Positions 43,529 to 50,950 of a stretch of DNA of 64,000 nt are shown here, piece after piece. Source of the stretch: JAAYCI01 sp964370295 (GTDB taxonomy: Bacteria; Bacillota; Clostridia; Oscillospirales; Ruminococcaceae); assembly GCA_964370295.1 (NCBI GenBank), contig CAYJIR010000006.1, positions 1 to 64,000 on the forward strand, given 5' to 3'. The translations under genes were made by a program, and so were the position numbers. The notes beneath the pieces were generated by a model. It was not told where the DNA came from and searched no databases. It was given only the letters and a program-made list of their open reading frames with translations. The stretch's first letter is position 1, and the number at the start of each line of letters is the position of its first letter.

Positions 43529-43573
43529 TCCCTCTTACTATAGGATATGATGATCATCCTACAGCAAGAGGGA
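43529..43573. repeat. bipartite hairpin
   Basis: TCCCTCTT (43529-43536) pairs with AAGAGGGA (43566-43573), and inside it TAGGAT (43541-43546) pairs with ATCCTA (43556-43561), leaving a four-by-four internal loop. It lies between the ilvE stop and the two hairpins above, and may help end the ilvE transcript. Confidence 0.75.
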
Positions 43574-43629
43574 AGCCACATTAGTTATCGTTTTTTGTGC
43601 CATACAGCCACAAGGATTTGATAAGTTCG

Positions 43630-44697
43630 TTATTTAACAGGAATAATCCAGCCTTTTTCATCGGGCAGTTTGCCATATTGAATGCCGGTTAATGTTTCGT
43701 ACAATTTTGCTGTCACATTGCCCATGGTGCCATCACCAATTTTCACGTCTTCGTCTTTGTAGCGGATTTCTTTTACAGGACTTACCACCGCGGCAGTGCC
43801 GGTGCCAAATACCTCTGTTAATTTTCCGGCTTTTGCAGCTTCGATTAAAGCATCAATGGTGATTTTTTCTTCTCGTACCGTATATCCCCAGTCTTTCATC
43901 AATTCGATGCAACTCATACGTGTGATACCCGGCAAGACTGTGCCATCGGCGGGGGCTGTCCAAATTTCACCTTCTAACACGAAAAACACATTCATGCTGC
44001 CTACTTCTTCCACATAGCGACGCTCCACGCCATCTAGCCACAACACTTGGCTATAACCCAATTCGTGCGCTTTTTCTTGGGCGAGAAGGCCGGTTGCATA
44101 GTTGCCACCACATTTAATATACCCTGTGCCACCCGGTGCCGAGCGTATAAGGTTGTCTTCCACAAATATTTTAACGGGGTTTACGCCTTCGGCATAATAG
44201 GGGCCGGAGGGTGCGCAAATGATAAAAAAGAGATATTCGTCACTGGGCTTTACACCCAAAATTTGCTCGGTAGCAATGGTGCACGGACGGATATACATGC
44301 TGGTGTTTTCACTTTTAGGCACCCAATCAGCATCAACAGAGATTAATGTTTGCACCGCTTGCACAAAATCCTCTTCCGGAATTTCGGGAATACATAAGCG
44401 GCGATGTGTGCTGTTCATGCGCTGTGCATTTTTTTCAGGACGAAACAATTGCACCCCACCATCTTCACGACGGTAGGCTTTCATTCCCTCAAAGCACTCT
44501 TGTGCATAATGGAACACAAGGCTTGCAGGGTCCATTTGAAAAGGTTCGTAGGGTACAATTCTGGCATTGTGCCACCCTTGTTTTGCATCATAATTCATCA
44601 AAAACATATGGTCACTAAATGAGCGGCCAAATCCCAGTTTTGACTCGTCTTGCGGTTTTTTCTTCGGCGTTTTAGTTTTTTGTATTTGAATTTCCAT
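43630..44697 (-). CDS. ilvE: branched-chain amino acid aminotransferase
   Basis: A 355-residue fold-type IV PLP enzyme doing the last step of valine, leucine and isoleucine synthesis. The PLP lysine is in GYIKCGGNYATGLLAQ near residue 195, followed by QVLWLDGVERRYVEEVGSMN. The late GTGTAAVVSPV holds the phosphate-binding turn. The length and the N-terminal FGRSFSDHMFLMNYD fit the longer (IlvE type II, eukaryote-like) BCAT form. AGGAGG precedes ATG 44697. It is a single gene, separate from the ilvBNCD operon, with its own promoter and no T-box seen. Confidence 0.94.
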   Translation of the reverse strand: MEIQIQKTKTPKKKPQDESKLGFGRSFSDHMFLMNYDAKQGWHNARIVPYEPFQMDPASLVFHYAQECFEGMKAYRREDGGVQLFRPEKNAQRMNSTHRRLCIPEIPEEDFVQAVQTLISVDADWVPKSENTSMYIRPCTIATEQILGVKPSDEYLFFIICAPSGPYYAEGVNPVKIFVEDNLIRSAPGGTGYIKCGGNYATGLLAQEKAHELGYSQVLWLDGVERRYVEEVGSMNVFFVLEGEIWTAPADGTVLPGITRMSCIELMKDWGYTVREEKITIDALIEAAKAGKLTEVFGTGTAAVVSPVKEIRYKDEDVKIGDGTMGNVTAKLYETLTGIQYGKLPDEKGWIIPVK

Positions 44698-44735
44698 TCA
44701 TTTTCCTCCTAGCCATAGTATATACCATATAGTAT

Positions 44736-44764
44736 ATCATAGTATGATTGTGTTTGTATTGCAA
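44736..44764 (-). promoter_or_regulatory. ilvE promoter
   Basis: On the minus strand TTGCAA (44764-44759), a 17-base spacer and TATGAT (44741-44736) precede ilvE by about 40 bases. Confidence 0.65.
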
Positions 44765-44842
44765 GTGTATCCGTTTTTAATACAGTGTAATCGTTATTTG
44801 TACAAACGATAACTGGATTCAGTTGCCAAGTGTACATGCTAT

Positions 44843-45553
44843 CTACCATTCGCCTGCCAAGGCCATAATGGCGGCAAGTGCGGCAATGGGCGCCGTTTCG
44901 CAGCGTAAAATACGTGAGCCAAGGCCTGCAATGTGACAACCGGATTTTTCGGCCGCTGCAATTTCTTCGTTGGTAAAGCCGCCTTCCGGCCCTGTAATTA
45001 AAGCCAAAGAACGCAAATTAGGAAGACAAGAGGCCAAGTTTGTTTTCCCGCCGGGATGTAACAAAAGCAAACATTCGTTTTGGCGGGCGTGTTCCAGCAT
45101 GGCATCGAAAGAAAAAAGCGGCAACACAGTGGGAATTTTTCCACGAGCACTTTGCTTTGCTGCCTCTGTGGCAATGCGCAAAAAACGATCTTGCTTGTCG
45201 GTTTTTGGGCGCACAACACAGCGACTGGATAGAAAAGGGGCAAGGGAAACGGCCCCAAGTTCTACAGACTTCTGCACCACCCAATCCATCTTATCGCCTT
45301 TGCCAAGGGCTACATATAAACTTATTTGTAAGTGGGGCTCCCCCACACTTTCACAACGATCGAGCACTTTGCAGTCAATTTGTTTGGTATGAATATGTTC
45401 CACTTGCACAAAATAATCGTAACCAGCCCCATCACACAGCCAGAGGGTATCCCCCACTTTTACACGTAACACTTTGGCAAGGTGCATCGCATCAGATCCC
45501 GTTATTTGGGCATAATTCTCTTTAATCGTGTCAACAAAATAGCGGTTGGCCAT
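44843..45553 (-). CDS. rsmE: 16S rRNA (uracil1498-N3)-methyltransferase
   Basis: A SPOUT-fold methyltransferase of about 236 residues. An N-terminal PUA-like domain (1-70) precedes the knotted domain with LITGPEGGFTNEEI and the C-terminal LGSRILRCETAPIAAL, both diagnostic. It methylates U1498 of 16S rRNA. The start ATG 45553 follows CGGAGA; a longer frame from 45598 would overlap prmA, which ends two bases away. rsmE after prmA is the usual Firmicute order. Confidence 0.94.
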   Translation of the reverse strand: MANRYFVDTIKENYAQITGSDAMHLAKVLRVKVGDTLWLCDGAGYDYFVQVEHIHTKQIDCKVLDRCESVGEPHLQISLYVALGKGDKMDWVVQKSVELGAVSLAPFLSSRCVVRPKTDKQDRFLRIATEAAKQSARGKIPTVLPLFSFDAMLEHARQNECLLLLHPGGKTNLASCLPNLRSLALITGPEGGFTNEEIAAAEKSGCHIAGLGSRILRCETAPIAALAAIMALAGEW

Positions 45554-45555
45554 AG

Positions 45556-46482
45556 TTAGTTCTCCGTTTTGGGAAGTCTTGCCATGATGGCCACCCAATC
45601 ATTTTTATGGCAAATTTCAGTGTGTATTAGGCCTGTGTTTTCCAAAGCGGTGCGTACCTCTTCGGCACGCTGTGTTAATACACCGCTGGCGATAAAAAGT
45701 CCACCAGGTTCTAAAAGAGAGGGCAAAGAAGGTGCTAAACGCAGTATTACATCGGCTACAAGATTGGCTGTGATAACAGGATAGCGATCTGATACTGCAC
45801 TGGCAAGATCTCCTTCAATTACCTGTAGATGCTCTAACACGCCATTTCTTTGTGCATTTTCTTTTGTGGTGCGCACACAAAGAGGGTCGATATCGATGGC
45901 TACAGCATTTTTTGCACCAAGCAAAATTGCAGCAATGGCTAAAATACCGCTTCCCGTGCCAATGTCTAAAAGAGTTTCGCCGCCTTGTATCACACGCTCT
46001 AAAACTTCCAAACATAATAGTGTGGTTTCGTGAGTGCCGGTACCAAAGGCCATGCCGGGGTCAAGATGCAGCTGCACACGCTCGCTGTTGCAAGTTTCCC
46101 AAGAGGGAACCACGATAAGTTTTTCGCCGATGTTTATGGCATGGTAATATTGTTTCCAGGCGTTTTCCCAGTCCTCTTGTTGAACTTGTTGTGAAGAAAA
46201 ACGGTAGCGCAAACCTGTTGCAGCAAAACGGCTGTGAAGCTGCTCGGCCAAATATCCCGGAGGGTCTTCAGGCGAAAGATAAATGTGAAACCTAACAATA
46301 TCTTTTGGTTTCTCTAAAAGGGCTTCTTCAATTAAATCCACATGAGCAATGTCCAGAACATCTTGCTGTAAATTGCCGTAGTCTTCTATAGCAAATCCAT
46401 TGTCTGCTAGACTGGTTATAATATCACCTGCCTGAGAGCTATCGTCTTTGTGTACTTCAACACTTAATTCTGTCCACTCCAC
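45556..46482 (-). CDS. prmA: ribosomal protein L11 methyltransferase
   Basis: A 308-residue enzyme. The N-terminal substrate-recognition domain (MEWTELSVEV to about 130) is followed by a Rossmann methyltransferase domain with LLDIGTGSGILAIAAILLG, AVAIDIDPL and the acceptor loop ITANLVADVI. It trimethylates lysines of ribosomal protein L11. The start is GTG 46482 after a GAGGG site. It sits between a lipoprotein gene and rsmE. Confidence 0.94.
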   Translation of the reverse strand: MEWTELSVEVHKDDSSQAGDIITSLADNGFAIEDYGNLQQDVLDIAHVDLIEEALLEKPKDIVRFHIYLSPEDPPGYLAEQLHSRFAATGLRYRFSSQQVQQEDWENAWKQYYHAINIGEKLIVVPSWETCNSERVQLHLDPGMAFGTGTHETTLLCLEVLERVIQGGETLLDIGTGSGILAIAAILLGAKNAVAIDIDPLCVRTTKENAQRNGVLEHLQVIEGDLASAVSDRYPVITANLVADVILRLAPSLPSLLEPGGLFIASGVLTQRAEEVRTALENTGLIHTEICHKNDWVAIMARLPKTEN

Positions 46483-46506
46483 TTGTTATCCCTCTTTCTG
46501 CAAAGT

Positions 46507-47601
46507 TTACGGCAAACGGTCTAAATTGCTGTATGCAGGAAATTCAATTCCCTCGCTTTCAAACAACAACTGGCCATTTCCCGAATAAAATTGTAACAAA
46601 ATACCAATGGACTCTACAGATTCTACCCCAGCAGGGTGAATGTCCTCGTTTAGAATGAGTAAAGTTTGTTCGCCGTATGCGCCGGCGGCAAGCGATAGCT
46701 CGAACGAAGCAGGGTTGCGCGTGGCCTTACCATTAACAAGGGTGTAGTTGCATCGCACCAGAACAGGTTCGTCTAAATGGTTTTGCACACCGACCGGCAA
46801 AGACAAGCCTGTGCTACCAACCACGAGGCTGTATACGCCCACGCTGTATTGGTTTTCTTGTACAAATTGTTGGCCATCTATATGTGCGCTGGAAAAAGGG
46901 CTCATGTCATTGACAGAAAAAAGTATATCCACAATATGGTCGTCTTGTATTTGAACGGTTAAATCATGACGCAATATAGTATGTGCTTGGTAATATCTAT
47001 TTTCCTCTAAAGCCTGTTGTACTAAATGAGGGGTATAAACAATCTCATCATCAATAACATATAAAGAAAATATTGCTTCGTGTGTCTCTGTGGCAAGGGT
47101 GCTATTCAAATAGGCTTCATAGTCATCGAAAGGAACCGGGTGGTTTGAAGAGTCTGCCTCGTATATTTCAAGGGGGACGTCCCGATACAAGTCGGCTATT
47201 TTTTGCACACTGTCATTTAAAGATAAATTGCGGATAGTAGAAATTTCCAGCGGATCTAAGCGGTTTATCTCTGCATTGTGTGCGAATGAAAAAGTCCAAA
47301 ATGTGACATCGGCCGGGTTAAGCACGGCTCGGCCATCTATGCATACGAGGAAATCTTGCAATTGCAACGGTTCGGGTTCGGTGGCCGCTGGTGTCGGTTG
47401 TAAGGCAGAGCTACTAGAGGATGAGGTGCTGCTGTTTGTAGTGGTGTCTTCGGAAAGTGAGGAAATAGGCTCATTTGGCAAGGAGGTAAAAGCCGTGGAT
47501 GTCGCCTCGGAAGAACTTGAAGCGGGCTGTGTGCAGCCCATTAAAAATAAAGCGGCAAGAGTGGCTGATGCCAAACCAATCATAGTGTATTTCTGTTGCA
47601 C
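46507..47601 (-). CDS. hypothetical lipoprotein
   Basis: A 364-residue lipoprotein. The signal peptide ends in a lipobox LMGC, giving Cys23 as the lipidated residue. A Ser/Thr-rich linker (about 25-75) separates it from two beta-rich parts: about 80-200, with a repeated acidic motif (DGRAVLNPADV), and about 200-364, with a FN3-like YTLVNGKATRNPASFELSL. I recognise no family. The first part may be a PepSY- or DUF-like fold, but that is only an impression. GTG 47601 follows AAAGGAG. It has no functional link to the methyltransferase genes that follow 24 bases downstream. Confidence 0.65.
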   Translation of the reverse strand: MQQKYTMIGLASATLAALFLMGCTQPASSSSEATSTAFTSLPNEPISSLSEDTTTNSSTSSSSSSALQPTPAATEPEPLQLQDFLVCIDGRAVLNPADVTFWTFSFAHNAEINRLDPLEISTIRNLSLNDSVQKIADLYRDVPLEIYEADSSNHPVPFDDYEAYLNSTLATETHEAIFSLYVIDDEIVYTPHLVQQALEENRYYQAHTILRHDLTVQIQDDHIVDILFSVNDMSPFSSAHIDGQQFVQENQYSVGVYSLVVGSTGLSLPVGVQNHLDEPVLVRCNYTLVNGKATRNPASFELSLAAGAYGEQTLLILNEDIHPAGVESVESIGILLQFYSGNGQLLFESEGIEFPAYSNLDRLP

Positions 47602-47634
47602 AGGCCATCTCCTTTATAGGATACTGTAAAACTG

Positions 47635-47673
47635 AAAAAACGCCTCTTTTCGTTGAAAAAGAAAAAAGAGGCG
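47635..47673 (-). terminator. terminator of the bactofilin gene
   Basis: AAAAGAGGCG (47664-47673) and CGCCTCTTTT (47641-47650) pair around a 13-base A-rich loop, with a T-run on the minus strand beyond 47641. It lies just after the bactofilin stop and before the lipoprotein start. Confidence 0.75.
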
Positions 47674-47721
47674 GGTGACATGCAAAGCTAAATACAATTT
47701 GGCTGTGTCGTGTTTTCCTTA

Positions 47722-48552
47722 TTAATCGATGTCAAACTCGGGTTCATCTACTACGATATTTTCATTTTGTGCATTGGTGATGGCGATATCACCTTTTAGC
47801 ATGGCGCCCTCATCAATGATTACAGTGCCGGCCACAAGGTTGCCCACCAAAGTGGCCGAGGGCATAAGGTGGCCTCTCTCCAACACGGTTAAGTTGCCTT
47901 TGATTTTGCCGTTGGTTGTGGCGCTCTTAGCAGAGATATCACCCACAATCACTGTGTGATCGTCCATCACAAAATCATCGGTTACTGTGATATTTCCCTT
48001 GACACTGGAGCGGTTAATCTCTAGTTCTTGGGCTTCTACATCACCGATAACGCGCCCTTCTAACACAAATTTTTTAGCCACTTTAACGTCGCCTTTGATG
48101 TCGCCGTTCATGGTTAAATTTCCGTTGGAAGTTAAATTACCAACAATGGTGGTGCCCGGGGCAATTATAGTTACGGCATCTGAAGAAGATTCGTCTGTTT
48201 CACTTGCCTCTGGATCCTCTGCGGTGGAAACCACATCAGAAGAGGGTGGTGCGGTGTCCACTGTCGCCGATACTGCGGGGGTTTCTTCCACCTTGGAAAT
48301 TTCTGCATCTTCAACGGGTTCTTGGGTGGTGGGCTCACTATCGCTGGGAGAAGTGGGGTTGCTAAAACTGTCACCACCAAAAACAGATTCTTTCTTTTCG
48401 GGTGCGGGTGCCTTAGGCGGTCGGGAATCCGGCGCACTGAAAGAAGAAAATGTACCTGGTGCACGTCCCTCGTCAGCAGATCCGGCAGGGCCATTCTCTC
48501 CCGAATTTAATAATTCTTTCATTGCCTGAGCAAAATTATCTTTTGCACTCAT
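47722..48552 (-). CDS. bactofilin (polymer-forming cytoskeletal protein)
   Basis: A 276-residue protein. The first 125 residues are a disordered Ser/Pro/Glu/Thr tail. Residues about 130-265 form the bactofilin (DUF583) right-handed beta-helix with regularly spaced repeats such as VGNLTSNGNLTMNGDIKGDV and GNITVTDDFVMDDHTVIVGD. Bactofilins polymerise without nucleotides and organise cell-wall enzymes. A short acidic tail ends the protein. The gene sits next to a polysaccharide deacetylase gene, consistent with a joint wall function. GAGGAG precedes ATG 48552. Confidence 0.88.
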   Translation of the reverse strand: MSAKDNFAQAMKELLNSGENGPAGSADEGRAPGTFSSFSAPDSRPPKAPAPEKKESVFGGDSFSNPTSPSDSEPTTQEPVEDAEISKVEETPAVSATVDTAPPSSDVVSTAEDPEASETDESSSDAVTIIAPGTTIVGNLTSNGNLTMNGDIKGDVKVAKKFVLEGRVIGDVEAQELEINRSSVKGNITVTDDFVMDDHTVIVGDISAKSATTNGKIKGNLTVLERGHLMPSATLVGNLVAGTVIIDEGAMLKGDIAITNAQNENIVVDEPEFDID

Positions 48553-48591
48553 GAAGTTTCGCTCCTCTTTTTCAATAATTTCTATATTTGT

Positions 48592-49536
48592 TTACACAGA
48601 AGAATCCGGAAAAAATACAATGGGTTCTACTGTGTTGTCCAGCGTGTCAAACCGAAATCCCTGCTCGCGGAGTTCTTGCACTATAGTGGGCAGGGCCGAT
48701 AGTAGAGCGGTGTTGTCGGCGTGGTCGTGCATGAGCACCACAAGGCGAGATTGATTGGAAACACCTTGTAGTACGTTGTTGGCCAACGTGTCACTGCTCA
48801 TATTGCCCACTACAGCATCTTGAGCGGAAACATTCCAATCAAAATAGACAAAACCACGGCGGCTCATCTCGGCTATCAAGGGGGTGTAAATGGTTTGGTT
48901 GTAGGCGTTAACACTGCCACCGGGAAAACGAAAAATTTCAGGCGGAGAACCAGTGCTGTCTAAAATCAAACGATAGAGTTGATCGAAATCTGAAAGATAC
49001 GCTTCCACAGAGGAATAGATGATATCGTATTCGTGTGAGTAGGTGTGAACACCAATGCTGTGGCCGTCGTCGGCGATGTCTCTTAAAAGGTTTGGATGTT
49101 GACGGCTGTACTCACCCGTGACAAAAAAAGTGGCTTGCACATCCAGCTCAGAAAGCAAGGCTAAAAGATCGGGTGTAAGTGCCCCTGGCCCATCATCGAA
49201 GGTTAAGTAGCACACATTTTCTTCGGCAGTATACACCAGTGGTTTTTCAGAATAAAGGTGTGGATATAGCGCTTGATAGGGAAACGAAATCGGATCTTGT
49301 TCTAAGGACAACAAGTCTTCTAGTTGTTGCAAGGGCTGTTCATATTCACTAAATTCAGCGCTTTGTAAAATTTGTGTAAGTTCTGCAAGAGTTGCCTCTT
49401 GCAAGGCATCAGCCCTATTTTTCTCTTTGGCATAAAGAACACCAAGTATAACACAGGCAATCAATGGTACCAAAATAAGCAGAAGATAACCTATCACGAT
49501 AAGGCGTTTATAAAATTGAACAGACCCAAAGTTCAT
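48592..49536 (-). CDS. polysaccharide deacetylase
   Basis: A 314-residue membrane-anchored NodB-fold enzyme. One N-terminal helix (about 13-33) with basic residues on its cytoplasmic side precedes a coiled-coil-like stalk (about 35-75) and the catalytic domain (about 105-310). Metal and catalytic motifs are YLTFDDGPG, GVHTYSHEY, FRFPGGSVN, DWNVSAQDAV and LVVLMHDHADN. It probably deacetylates peptidoglycan N-acetylglucosamine or another surface glycan. The downstream bactofilin may position it. Confidence 0.9.
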   Translation of the reverse strand: MNFGSVQFYKRLIVIGYLLLILVPLIACVILGVLYAKEKNRADALQEATLAELTQILQSAEFSEYEQPLQQLEDLLSLEQDPISFPYQALYPHLYSEKPLVYTAEENVCYLTFDDGPGALTPDLLALLSELDVQATFFVTGEYSRQHPNLLRDIADDGHSIGVHTYSHEYDIIYSSVEAYLSDFDQLYRLILDSTGSPPEIFRFPGGSVNAYNQTIYTPLIAEMSRRGFVYFDWNVSAQDAVVGNMSSDTLANNVLQGVSNQSRLVVLMHDHADNTALLSALPTIVQELREQGFRFDTLDNTVEPIVFFPDSSV

Positions 49537-49696
49537 ATTCGTCCCATGTTATAACCAATGTTGATTTACATTTTAAAAAACGTATGCCCACCTAGGTGTC
49601 CGAACAGACGGTACAGGGTAGACAATAGCTTATCACACCTATACATTATAACAAATACTAAATTTAAATGCAACGATAAAAAATGGTGAAAAACAT

Positions 49697-49848
49697 AAAA
49701 AAACCTGTGTAGGGGAACACAGGTTTTTCTAAAAAGGGGTTTCTCACAAATGTGAGGAGGAATTCTATAGAAAAAGGTTGCGGCTCCTCTTTTCTATGTA
49801 CTTAAGAATACACAATAATTGAGAAAACAATTTGTAAAAAATGTGAAA
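49697..49848 (-). ncRNA. candidate small RNA, copy 1 of a tandem pair
   Basis: This unit and the one at 49890-50046 are direct repeats, period about 193 bases, differing at scattered positions but keeping the same two hairpins. Read on the minus strand: a GAGGAG stretch, CCGCAACC, an A/T loop and TTCCTCCTCAC, then ACCTGTGTTCCCCTACACAGGT followed by a T-run, a good intrinsic terminator. -10-like TATTCT precedes it. The CCTCCTCAC and CCCCT loops match anti-Shine-Dalgarno sequences, as in Gram-positive trans-acting small RNAs. No open frame is conserved between the copies. Confidence 0.55.
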
Positions 49849-49889
49849 GAAATGCGAAAACACAACATAGAGGTAATATTCACAAAATA

Positions 49890-50046
49890 AGAAAAACCTG
49901 TGCAGGGGAACACAGGTTTTTCTTAAAAAGGGGTATCTCATTGGTGTGAGGAGGAATCATTTTGTAGAGAAGAGGTTGCGGCTCCTCTTGTCTACAAGCT
50001 AATTATACATAAACTTTGCGAAAGAATTTTGAAAGTGATGTGAACA
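49890..50046 (-). ncRNA. candidate small RNA, copy 2 of a tandem pair
   Basis: Second copy, about 80 percent similar by eye to the first. It has the same GAGGAG, CCGCAACC, TTCCTCCTCAC and terminal CCTGTGTTCCCCTGCACAGG hairpin with a T-run on the minus strand. A -10-like TATAAT lies at about 50015 on the minus strand. Substitutions in the stems often come as pairing-compatible changes (GTGT/ACAC versus GTGC/ACAC wobble), which suggests the RNA structure matters. Confidence 0.55.
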
Positions 50047-50064
50047 ATCTGTGAATCCTATCGT

Positions 50065-50661
50065 TTAGTTTCCCTGTAAGGTATCTGCTACAAGATCTTG
50101 TTGTACACCGTTTTGTTTTTGATATTTGTCTTGAGAAAGTAAACGGCTTAGTCCTTTCATTTGTAAAACATTCGAATTTTTTTCAGTGGCTAGTTCTACT
50201 TTAGGGTTGGTAAAAACCACTACTATTTCGATGGGGGTGTTGCGGGCTTTGGTATTTTGCAAACGTTTGCGTAAAGCTTGGATATCTTGGTTGGCCTCTA
50301 ACAAGGGGTTTGGAAAATACTCTCTGCTGTTTGAATGGCCCACACGTAACCATTTTTTATCGTTCACATTCCCATAAATATTGCCGTTATATCCATAGGT
50401 TTTTATGCCTAAAAGACCAAATTCGCCCACGCAAAGACCGTTTAATGTGGTGCCATTTTCCAGCGATAGGTTCGAAAGGAAACGATAGCCGTTGCTTTTA
50501 CTAAAACGACGCAATACACTTGCGGCTTTTTGCCCGGCGTATTCGCGAGCTTGGTTTTGGCGTGCGCTTGGATTTTTTCTGCTTTGCACAAAATAGTATA
50601 GAAGAAATCCAAGCAAAACAATAACAATCATCAAGATAATAGAAAAAATTTGTGTATTCAT
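50065..50661 (-). CDS. NERD-domain-like membrane protein
   Basis: A protein of about 198 residues with one N-terminal membrane helix (about 6-26) and a cytoplasmic domain with the NERD layout: AREYAGQKAASVLRRF, then GYRFLSNLSLENGTTLNGLCVGEFGLLGIKTYGYNGNIYG and a NPLLEANQDIQALRKRL helix. NERD is a nuclease-related fold, but the usual catalytic aspartate-x-glutamate-lysine order reads GIKTYGYN here, so activity is doubtful. Start ATG 50661 is preferred over an upstream TTG that overlaps GGGGGAC. It stands alone. Confidence 0.7.
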   Translation of the reverse strand: MNTQIFSIILMIVIVLLGFLLYYFVQSRKNPSARQNQAREYAGQKAASVLRRFSKSNGYRFLSNLSLENGTTLNGLCVGEFGLLGIKTYGYNGNIYGNVNDKKWLRVGHSNSREYFPNPLLEANQDIQALRKRLQNTKARNTPIEIVVVFTNPKVELATEKNSNVLQMKGLSRLLSQDKYQKQNGVQQDLVADTLQGN

Positions 50662-50802
50662 TTTGTCCCCCAATTATAGTGAAAAATCATTGAACTCTAC
50701 ATTTTAGCATAACTGGAAATAGTATAGCAGATTTAGCCAAGACAGGCAATACAAAATCCATTTAAATGGGCTTTTGCTGTTCTCTCGGAAGAGGTTTTAT
50801 GC

Positions 50803-50808
50803 TATACT
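50803..50808 (+). promoter_or_regulatory. extended -10 promoter of the GT-C-like gene
   Basis: TGC-TATACT at 50800-50808 forms an extended -10 element with only a weak -35. A 9-bp hairpin, AAACCACTA/TAGTGGTTT at 50822-50848, lies in the leader. Confidence 0.45.
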
Positions 50809-50950
50809 GTATAAATAGTATAAACCACTATGGCCATTGTAGTGGTTTTAAGTTGTGTGCTAAAGGATTGGTGTCGGATAATTGGAATCGTTGGTCTTAA
50901 CGATTTTGTGCTGTTTGGCATAGCGAGGCGGAAAGGAAAAGCGGTTTGGT

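Noticed and set aside
44698..44842. T-box or attenuator before ilvE
   Set aside because: No T-box sequence or terminator-antiterminator pair is present; only a short leader with a plain promoter.
47641..47673. Interpreting the CGCCTCTTTT repeat as an operator
   Set aside because: A T-run on the minus strand directly after the bactofilin gene fits a terminator better.
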